Source of the DNA: Anaerolineae bacterium
GTDB lineage: Bacteria > Chloroflexota > Anaerolineae > JAAYZQ01
Direction of reading: 5' to 3'
Assembly: GCA_016929795.1 (NCBI GenBank)
Contig: JAFGIA010000190.1
Coordinates: 1 to 15,981, forward strand
Length of the DNA stretch: 15,981 nt
Shown here: piece after piece, positions 1-5,608 of the stretch
Position numbering within the stretch: the first letter of the stretch is position 1
Layout of the letters: every line of letters starts with the position of its first letter
Translations under genes and position numbers: made by a program
The notes under the pieces: model-generated
Seen by the model: the letters and a program-made list of their open reading frames with translations, nothing else
Databases searched by the model: none
What the model was told of the DNA's origin: nothing

Positions 1-2
1 AG

Positions 3-734
3 CAAGGGGTAGCTCTTGGTGCGCTCGAAAAGGACTATGTCCTCACGCTGATCTTGGAACGCCTGTATTCGGACTCGGCTTGTGCTGAAACCCTCGTATT
101 CAAAGGTGGTACTGCACTGAACAAGGTCTACAAAACCCGCCGGCTGTCGTTGGACCTGGACTTTACGGCACGGCAACCCGTCAGCGTGGATGCCCTTCGG
201 CCGGTCCTCGAGATTCCCGAGATCCAGGGGCAGATCAAGGACGTGCACGAATTTCATGATGCAGTGACAATCGGCCGGTTGGGCTTTATGGGTCCTTTGC
301 AGCATGCCAACTCTGTCAAGGTAGACATCAGCTTCCGAGAGAAGGTGCACCTCCCACCGCTGGCGGCAGTGGTGGAAACTCCATACGATCTATCGTTCAC
401 CGTTACCTGTATGGCGTTGGAAGAGATCCTCGCCGAAAAGGTTCGGGCTGCCTTGATGCGCCGAGCATCTCGCGATTACTATGACCTGTGGTTTCTGTTG
501 CAGCGGGAGGATATCGACTTTACGCTCTTGCTACCTCTACTTCGCACAAAACTGGACACGGTGAAGCGAGCTTATGAGCCGGAAGTGCTCTGGAAGCAAC
601 CCGACGTCTTGCAGCGTCTTTGGAACGATGACCTGCGACAACTGCTGAGTGACGTGCCACCATTTGAAGAGGTTTTTCAGCAATTGCGCGCGCTGTTCGA
701 GTCCAAGCTCCCTGACAGGTTGGAAAAAGATTGA
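3..734 (+). CDS. Nucleotidyltransferase AbiEii/AbiGii-type toxin, 5' end cut by window
   Basis: The reading frame is open from the first complete codon in the window to TGA at 732-734, so the gene begins upstream; the internal TTG at 54 is unlikely to be the start because family-like residues (ALEKDYVLTL) are encoded before it. The visible 243 codons carry the signature of the AbiEii/type IV toxin nucleotidyltransferase fold. A GGTALNK motif lies near nt 105-125. It is followed by R-x-S-x-DLDF, whose two Asp codons (nt 153 and 159) are the likely metal ligands. Further on there is a K-x3-AL-x9-DYYDL segment (about nt 436-492). AbiEii proteins are toxins that transfer nucleotides to RNA targets and are usually paired with an upstream AbiEi antitoxin; any partner here would lie outside the window. 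The family call is firm, the exact target unknown. Confidence 0.88.
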   Translation, partial: QGVALGALEKDYVLTLILERLYSDSACAETLVFKGGTALNKVYKTRRLSLDLDFTARQPVSVDALRPVLEIPEIQGQIKDVHEFHDAVTIGRLGFMGPLQHANSVKVDISFREKVHLPPLAAVVETPYDLSFTVTCMALEEILAEKVRAALMRRASRDYYDLWFLLQREDIDFTLLLPLLRTKLDTVKRAYEPEVLWKQPDVLQRLWNDDLRQLLSDVPPFEEVFQQLRALFESKLPDRLEKD

Positions 735-777
735 CGTGCTTGTCAGGGTTGTAGCCGTGCACAAAGCGTCAGCCGCG

Positions 778-1233
778 ATGTCAGCACAAGTCTGGTTAGT
801 CGATTGCGTCCCATACTACCTTGGATATGGCGTAACTCATCCCATCGTCCTGGAAGGTGCGCTCAAGCTCAAAGAGATCACCTACGCCCACTGCGAAGGC
901 ATGTTCAACAGCGAGTTCAAGCACGATCCCCTCTCCGCCGTCCACGACGGCTACCCGGTCGTCTTTTTCACCGCCCCCGGCGACGAATCGATGATGATCA
1001 ATCACGTGAACGAGGTGACCGTCCGCGGCGGGCGCACCATCGCCGTGGCCGTCGAGCATGAGGCGCTGCGCAAGAACGTCCACGATTACCTCGTCCTCCC
1101 CGAGGCCGACCGCTTTATCGCGCCGATCTTGGCTACGATCCCGGCGCAGCTCATCTCCTACCACATGAGCGTGGCGCGCGGCATCGAGCCGGACTTTCCG
1201 AGGAATCTGAGCAAGACGCTGACGGTCGATTAA
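778..1233 (+). pseudogene. glmS: 5'-truncated glmS remnant: second SIS domain of glutamine-fructose-6-phosphate aminotransferase
   Basis: From about nt 814 the frame encodes the second sugar-isomerase (SIS) domain and C terminus of GlmS. It reads YYLGYG, then [10 protein letters not shown], a GG-x-T-IAVA strand, and the family's typical ending PRNLSKTLTVD before TAA. A full GlmS is about 600 residues, with a glutamine amidotransferase domain and two SIS domains. Only about 140 residues are present here, and the sequence 5' of nt 814 (back into the end of the AbiEii gene) shows no GlmS similarity that I can see. The ATG at 778 is the nearest start but has no convincing ribosome binding site. 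The reading frame is intact to the stop, so a free-standing SIS protein is possible, but loss of the glutaminase domain argues for a remnant. A second remnant with the same 5' boundary is at 4045-4172; the shared blocks are 814-921 and 4060-4167. Confidence 0.75.
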
Positions 1234-1369
1234 AGCTTGTCCTTGATGTGCAGGCATAGCCGCGTTATAACGTTTGAACGCCAGGCCAACTCATCCGAGA
1301 GTAAACTGCTTGCTCTCAGACCATAAATCGTTATACGTTCCCACTGATCGAGTAGCGTACTTGTGAACG

Positions 1370-1403
1370 AGGCACTGCGTGGCCTACTGCCCACGCAGTG
1401 CCT
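1370..1403 (-). terminator. Perfect 13-bp stem-loop over the stop codon of the SWIM gene
   Basis: AGGCACTGCGTGG (1370-1382) and CCACGCAGTGCCT (1391-1403) are perfect reverse complements around an 8-nt loop that contains the TAG stop (1384-1386) of the minus-strand SWIM gene. Its place at the 3' end suggests transcript termination or mRNA end protection. No T-run follows on the minus strand, so it is not a classical rho-independent terminator. Confidence 0.5.
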
Positions 1404-3156
1404 GAAGCCCTGGTCGCAACGAATGCTTGCGCGCGTGTTTGTCGATCAAGGTCTTCAGATAAGCCTGCCACTCGGCCTCACGATTGGCTGCCCGGTATGC
1501 CTGGCGGGCCTTGCTCAACCAACGCAGCGCGTGGTGATAGTATCGGGCTTTGCCCTCGTCCATAATCGGCTCTGCCTGTTTCTTGCAGGCCCGAATAGTC
1601 CAGTCAGGGTGGGTCTGCCAAACAGCATCTACTACTTTTTCCACTGTACCATACCCGGCATATGCTTCTTTGTCGACCGCCTGGATCGCCTGGTCCAGCA
1701 TCCCTTCGTGCAAATAAATGTCTATCTTGGTAGAGGCCCCAAGGTTCCGACTTGCCAGGTGTTCGAGCAGTTCCTGCTTGAGCTGTGGCCATGCATCTTG
1801 AGCCAATGGTTGAACCGACTGATAGTCCTCCAAAGCCAGAGAGGCGCGGAATGCAGCTCTGGAAGCTTTTAGAGCAACGTCGGTGTTTCCCATGCCTGCC
1901 GCCAGATCTCGGAGCCAACGAGCCAACACGGTTACATTGTCGTCCAACGCCAGACCGTGCTCGGCGACGCGCAAGGCCTCCTCTAAAGCGCCATGTTCCC
2001 GCAATGCCGTGGCCAGAGCGAAGGCTTCGCCAGACGTATCGAGCGATTCCAGGCCATAAGCCACAGCTTCCTCGACCCGGCCAACACGAACGAGCATGGT
2101 AACATAGCGTGTCGTCTGTCCCTCGGCCTCAGCCAGATGAATGTACTCCTGAAACCGGCCTTGTCGCTCCAGCACGTTGAGCCGTGCCACGGCCAACTCG
2201 TCCGCATACCAGGGCGCTTCGCCTTCCCAAGCACCTGCGCGGGTGACCTGACCTTGCATCACGCGTTGCAAGGGCGGATAATCCCAGCCGAACTCGAGGG
2301 CACCGAGGGCCGCATCAAAGGCCTCGTCGATACCGTACTCTTCGACCTCTGCCTGCCAGCGGGTCAGCTTCTCCTTCCAAACGTGCCTTTCGTCGGGGGA
2401 GAGATCGGCGCTGAGGATCGCTTCGGCACAGGCAGACCCCAGATCGACGAATACACCTCCCATCTCACCATCCGAATCATCGAACTCGAACCACTGATCC
2501 ACATAGACTTCGGTGACGGCTTCCAGAATGACCAGCGCATTGCGGCCATCCCCAGCAGCCAGGAAGGGCTCGACCCGGGCAACAAGCTCCTGGAACTGAC
2601 TGGCAACGCCACTCACGGCTGCCCAGTCTTCTGCGCCCCGCAGAATGGCCTGCGCCTGGTGGCGAAAGGGGGTGGGATCGAGCGGTGTCTGGCGTTCACG
2701 GGGACGAGCATTGGCTGTTTGGCTCACCTGCTCTTTCAGGGCAGCGACCTCAACTTCTAGCCAATCCGCCAGGTGAGGATGCTCGTCGATCAAGTCGGCC
2801 AACAGGGCGACCACCACGTCTCGATCCAGACCCGCCAGAAGCGCTGCGACAGGTGGGCGTTCTGTTACTTGGTCCGGGCGGTGGATATAGGCCAGCACTG
2901 CCGCCACGATATGTTTGCAATATCCTCCCCAATCATAGGGACATGTGCACTCGGCGTCAACAATACCACCCGCGTCCAGTTCCACAGTGACCTCATAAGG
3001 CTGGTATTCGCTGCCCTCGATGCGGGCGAGCAGTGTATCGCCGCGTTTCTCCAGGCTGAAGACGGCACCTCTGTCAAAATACTCCTGACCCCGGCTAAAG
3101 GATTGGTCCGAGGCCAGACTGCGAAGAATCGCTTCATTTAGTTGCGGCTGAGGCAT
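1384..3156 (-). CDS. SWIM zinc finger protein
   Basis: This 590-residue protein has an N-terminal SWIM zinc-binding motif, C-x-C-x7-C-x-H, formed by Cys70, Cys72, Cys80 and His82 (ECTCPYDWGGYCKH). It is preceded by the usual segment with a GQEYFDRGAV stretch. The remaining roughly 480 residues are acidic and predicted alpha-helical, with repeat-like Ala/Leu/Glu-rich helices of the kind seen in SWIM proteins with tetratricopeptide-like tails. SWIM domains bind DNA or protein; the role of this bacterial group is not established. The frame extends upstream to 3243, but I chose the ATG at 3156. A strong promoter (-35 at 3228-3233, -10 at 3205-3210) would put the transcript start near 3198, downstream of the longer start, and an AGGGAG lies upstream of the chosen ATG. 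The gene is divergent from the toxin-antitoxin pair at 3350 and ends in a perfect stem-loop. Confidence 0.88.
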   Translation of the reverse strand: MPQPQLNEAILRSLASDQSFSRGQEYFDRGAVFSLEKRGDTLLARIEGSEYQPYEVTVELDAGGIVDAECTCPYDWGGYCKHIVAAVLAYIHRPDQVTERPPVAALLAGLDRDVVVALLADLIDEHPHLADWLEVEVAALKEQVSQTANARPRERQTPLDPTPFRHQAQAILRGAEDWAAVSGVASQFQELVARVEPFLAAGDGRNALVILEAVTEVYVDQWFEFDDSDGEMGGVFVDLGSACAEAILSADLSPDERHVWKEKLTRWQAEVEEYGIDEAFDAALGALEFGWDYPPLQRVMQGQVTRAGAWEGEAPWYADELAVARLNVLERQGRFQEYIHLAEAEGQTTRYVTMLVRVGRVEEAVAYGLESLDTSGEAFALATALREHGALEEALRVAEHGLALDDNVTVLARWLRDLAAGMGNTDVALKASRAAFRASLALEDYQSVQPLAQDAWPQLKQELLEHLASRNLGASTKIDIYLHEGMLDQAIQAVDKEAYAGYGTVEKVVDAVWQTHPDWTIRACKKQAEPIMDEGKARYYHHALRWLSKARQAYRAANREAEWQAYLKTLIDKHARKHSLRPGLQALRGQ

Positions 3157-3204
3157 GGTGTGCTTTTCACTCCCTGATTGATTTCTTGGCAATAAACCAT
3201 ATGC

Positions 3205-3233
3205 AGTATACAATGGGCAAGCGCTCAGGTCAA
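3205..3233 (-). promoter_or_regulatory. Sigma-70-type promoter for the SWIM gene
   Basis: Read on the minus strand: -35 TTGACC (3233-3228), a 17-bp spacer, then -10 TATACT (3210-3205). Both hexamers match the consensus at five of six positions and the spacing is optimal. The expected transcript start near 3198 gives a leader of about 40 nt to the ATG at 3156, which is the main argument for that start. Confidence 0.72.
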
Positions 3234-3276
3234 CATGGATCATGGAAATAACTTGGATGACGAAGAGCGATATGTC

Positions 3277-3305
3277 TTGACTGGTGATTGGGGAACTGGT
3301 ATAAT
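3277..3305 (+). promoter_or_regulatory. Extended -10 sigma-70-type promoter for the toxin-antitoxin operon
   Basis: -35 TTGACT (3277-3282), a 17-bp spacer and a perfect -10 TATAAT (3300-3305) preceded by TGG (3297-3299), i.e. an extended -10. The expected start lies near 3312, leaving a leader of about 38 nt to the ATG at 3350. This is the best promoter match in the window. Confidence 0.8.
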
Positions 3306-3317
3306 TTGCTCACCACT
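3280..3317. promoter_or_regulatory. Candidate operator: inverted repeat bracketing the -10 box
   Basis: ACTGGTGA (3280-3287) and TCACCACT (3310-3317) are inverted copies with one mismatch in eight. One overlaps the -35 edge and the other the expected transcript start of the toxin-antitoxin promoter. Toxin-antitoxin operons are often self-repressed, so this placement is suggestive. Arms this short can occur by chance. Confidence 0.3.
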
Positions 3318-3349
3318 AGAGTTCAGTCGCGGGTTGAAGAGGAGACACG

Positions 3350-3622
3350 ATGTATGAAGAAGTCGCTTTAAAGTTGCAGCTATCACCTGAGGAATTGGAG
3401 CGGGAGAGCTTGCGCTTGTTCCTGAAACACAGGATACGGCTCGTCGAGACACAGCTCCTGGGGCTTGCGCGCAGATACGGCGTCCAGAACGTTAACGAGC
3501 TTGATGCCTTGGTCCAAGCGGGACAGATCCACGAGGCCGACGCATTTGAAGACTATTTTGAGTTCGACAACCTGGAGGCGGAACGTGATGCCTTGCTCGA
3601 TTCGCTGAGGGAGCTGGCTTGA
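3350..3622 (+). CDS. Small acidic protein, probable antitoxin partner of the TumE-type toxin
   Basis: A 90-residue, Glu/Leu-rich and mostly helical protein with no domain that I recognise by name. It starts at an ATG with a strong AAGAGGAG five bases upstream. Residues 13-30 (SPEELERESLRLFLKHRI) resemble the short helical segment seen in small antitoxin-like proteins, and the C terminus (about 58-90) is strongly acidic. Its TGA overlaps the TTG start of the next gene in the tetranucleotide TTGA, so the two are translationally coupled. The antitoxin role is inferred from gene order, size, coupling and the identity of its partner, not from a recognised fold. An alternative is an unrelated small regulator. 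Confidence 0.75.
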   Translation: MYEEVALKLQLSPEELERESLRLFLKHRIRLVETQLLGLARRYGVQNVNELDALVQAGQIHEADAFEDYFEFDNLEAERDALLDSLRELA

Positions 3623-3978
3623 CCACTCTCGATCAGCTCCGCCGCATCGCGGAGGTTGAGTTTGCCAAAATCGTCGTGCAGACAAACAGGCTCGATGCCA
3701 AGCTACGGATCCTGTTGATCGATACCAGCTTTGTGGACGTGTGGGTCTCGCGAAAGCTGAGCGGCCGTTTTGGTTTTCATTGGGAGCGCCGCCATCTCGA
3801 CGGCCGCATTTATCGCTATGACAATTTTCCTGACACAAACTGGGGCACCGTTCCGACGTTCCCCTTGCATTTTCACGACGGCGATCAGGGCAACGTGACT
3901 GCCGCTCCTTTTGCGCCAACTCTCGAACAGGGCTTTCGTGAGTTTATGGCTTTTGTGCAGCAGCGTATGGGGCTCTGA
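3619..3978 (+). CDS. tumE: TumE/DUF6516-family toxin
   Basis: A 119-residue protein whose middle has the family pattern of TumE-type (DUF6516) toxins: a beta-strand (LRILLIDTSFVDVW), then FGFHWE, then the signature IYRYDN (around residues 64-69). A threonine-proline-rich linker and a PLHFHDGD segment follow, where the family has P-H-x-H. The C-terminal helix (about 99-117) is also typical. Members are found as the toxin in two-gene toxin-antitoxin operons. The start is the TTG at 3619, inside the stop of the preceding gene, with GGGAGC just upstream. The family's usual histidine-rich motif is partly changed (PLHFH), so activity is not certain. Confidence 0.75.
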   Translation: MTTLDQLRRIAEVEFAKIVVQTNRLDAKLRILLIDTSFVDVWVSRKLSGRFGFHWERRHLDGRIYRYDNFPDTNWGTVPTFPLHFHDGDQGNVTAAPFAPTLEQGFREFMAFVQQRMGL

Positions 3979-4044
3979 ACGCCCTCCCCCTTCTCAGAGC
4001 ACCTTCCGTCAGTCTGATCCGAGTCGTCAGAGTGAAGAGGGTTT

Positions 4045-4172
4045 GTGCATCGCTTCCTGTACTACCTTGGTTATGGGTTGACGCACTCAATCGCCCTTGA
4101 GGGCGCGCTCAAGCTGAAAGAGATCATATATGCCCACTGTGAAGGTATGTTCAGCAGCGAATTCAAGTACGG
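4045..4172 (+). pseudogene. glmS: Second glmS remnant, truncated at both ends
   Basis: Starting at a GTG at 4045, about 40 codons match the start of the second SIS domain of GlmS (FLYYLGYGL, then [10 protein letters not shown], then EGMFSSEFK). Similarity stops abruptly near 4170. The frame then runs into unrelated GC-rich sequence and ends at 4272. Compared with the longer remnant at 814-921, the block 4060-4167 has the same length without gaps and differs at 20 of 108 bases, 15 of them at third codon positions. The two therefore diverged as coding sequences before being broken. The stretch 4173-4287 after the break has no gene that I can identify; it holds a small hairpin (4216-4230), and one frame there has a coding-like codon pattern, so it may be a scrap of another gene. 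Confidence 0.75.
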
Positions 4173-4287
4173 GTGCTGTCGGCACAACGCGGCCCCGACC
4201 CGGTGGGCCCGGTCACGGTGTCCAACACCGGATCGGCCGCCACGATCGTGGGCAATCCACAGAAGATGTTGAGCGGCGAGGATGGAT

Positions 4288-4959
4288 ATGAACAGCGATA
4301 CAAGTACGATCCTGGATGGCATTGGTGGCGTGATGGTGATTGCGGGCACGGTGGTACTGTCGCCCGTGCTCGCGCGTTGGTACCGACGGTGGGGGGCGAC
4401 GGGCGAGGAAGTAGAGAAATCTCTGCCCGGTGATGACCTGGTACCCGAGCCCAATTCGGAGATGACGAGTGCCGTGACGGTGCGGGCGCCCGTCGAGAAG
4501 GTGTGGCCCTGGCTGGTCCAGCTCGGCTGCCGGCGCGCTGGATGGTACAGCTACGACCTGCTCGACAACGGCGGCGTGCGCAGTGCCGGGCGGATCCTGC
4601 CTGATCACCAACAACTGGCAGCCGGCGACAAGGTGCTGCTGACCCCTGACGGCCGGCTCGGCTTTCCCGTAGTCTCACTGGAGCCGGAAAAATCACTCGT
4701 CCTCGGAGGGACGCTGAACACAAAAACCGGTGAGGGCGTAGAGCCCGGCGAGTCGCTGCCGGAGGCGTACTACAGCGGTATCAACGTATTCGTCCTGGAG
4801 CAGACCGGGGGCGCGACGCGCCTGATCTTTCGCCAGCGCCTCGGCTGGAACCCGGCTTTTGGCAACACGTTGATGTATCGCGTGTTCCTGGAGCCGATCT
4901 CGTTTGTGATGGCGCGCAAAATGCTCAAAGGCATCAAGCGCCGGGCGGAAGGCCTGTAA
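4288..4959 (+). CDS. SRPBCC-family protein with N-terminal membrane segment
   Basis: This protein of about 223 residues has a hydrophobic stretch near residues 10-28 (GGVMVIAGTVVLSPVLA), likely one membrane anchor. A START/polyketide-cyclase-like (SRPBCC) fold follows: an opening strand with AVTVRAPVEKVWPWLVQLG (about 60-80), a central GDKVLLTPDGRLGFPV section, and a long C-terminal helix with MARKMLKGIKRRAE. SRPBCC proteins bind hydrophobic ligands in a deep cavity; no ligand can be named here. Two ATGs compete, 4282 and 4288. GAGG at 4278-4281 abuts the first but is six bases from the second, so I prefer 4288. It is the first gene of a plus-strand run, with a 51-bp gap to the DinB gene. No promoter is evident in front of it. 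Confidence 0.8.
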   Translation: MNSDTSTILDGIGGVMVIAGTVVLSPVLARWYRRWGATGEEVEKSLPGDDLVPEPNSEMTSAVTVRAPVEKVWPWLVQLGCRRAGWYSYDLLDNGGVRSAGRILPDHQQLAAGDKVLLTPDGRLGFPVVSLEPEKSLVLGGTLNTKTGEGVEPGESLPEAYYSGINVFVLEQTGGATRLIFRQRLGWNPAFGNTLMYRVFLEPISFVMARKMLKGIKRRAEGL

Positions 4960-5010
4960 CATGCTCCGTTCCAATCTGACCAGGCGGCAAGTCACGCGAG
5001 GAGGTGCCGA

Positions 5011-5520
5011 GTGGACGTAGAGCAAGTGGCGGCGCGGATGGCAGAGAGCGCGGCGGCAATTCAGGCAGTGGCGCTGGGGATCACGGACGAGGAGGCACGC
5101 TGGAAGCCGGATGCCGATTCGTGGTCGGTGCTCGAGGTGGTGAATCATCTGTGGGACGAGGAGCGCGAGGATTTTCGGCAGCGGATCGACTACACACTGC
5201 ACCGGCCTGGCGAGATGTGGCCGCCGAACGATCCGATGGGGTGGGTGACGGCGCGGCGGTACAACGAGCGCGACCTGGCGGAATCGTTCGAAGGGTTCCT
5301 TTCGGCGCGCGAGGACTCGCTGGTGTGGCTGCGCGCACTTGGGGCACCCAACTGGGAAACGACCTACAAGGCGCCTTGGGGAGCGATTTCAGCCGGCGAC
5401 CTGCTGGCATCGTGGGCGGCGCACGATCTGCTGCACCTGCGGCAGTTGGTGGAACTACGGTGGCTGTTGACGATGAAGGAGTTGACACCGCGCAGCGTGC
5501 GATACGCAGGGGAGTGGTAA
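5011..5520 (+). CDS. DinB-family (DinB_2) putative metal-dependent protein
   Basis: A 169-residue four-helix protein of the DinB/YfiT-like superfamily. Likely metal ligands are His46, in the family context WSVLEVVNHLWDEE, and the His138-x3-His142 pair in WAAHDLLHLRQL. Those three His positions are the usual DinB triad. Residues 31-38 (WKPDADSW) are also typical. Relatives include thiol-dependent S-transferases and proteins of unknown function; no substrate can be inferred here. The start is a GTG with a near-perfect AGGAGGT five bases upstream. It lies 88 bp ahead of the glycyl radical enzyme gene and may share its transcript, but a functional tie to the GRE is not shown. Confidence 0.85.
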   Translation: MDVEQVAARMAESAAAIQAVALGITDEEARWKPDADSWSVLEVVNHLWDEEREDFRQRIDYTLHRPGEMWPPNDPMGWVTARRYNERDLAESFEGFLSAREDSLVWLRALGAPNWETTYKAPWGAISAGDLLASWAAHDLLHLRQLVELRWLLTMKELTPRSVRYAGEW

Positions 5521-5608
5521 ACTCGTGTTGGAGTGAACCCGAGAGGACAGGGCGTACCTCTGAGGTGCAACTCACTTGTAAGGGCAGAGTGAGGAGAGGG
5601 AGGAACAG

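Noticed and set aside
649..777. Extension of the first glmS remnant's frame back into the AbiEii gene
   Set aside because: Residues before about nt 814 do not resemble GlmS and overlap the AbiEii coding end in another frame; probably chance open frame.
735..1233. Tn7-type attachment site at the glmS end
   Set aside because: Tn7 inserts just downstream of an intact glmS 3' end; here the gene lacks its 5' two thirds and no transposase or terminal repeats are visible.
1993..2760. 255-codon plus-strand open frame within the SWIM gene
   Set aside because: Antisense to the SWIM protein, which has a promoter, zinc motif and 3' hairpin on the other strand.
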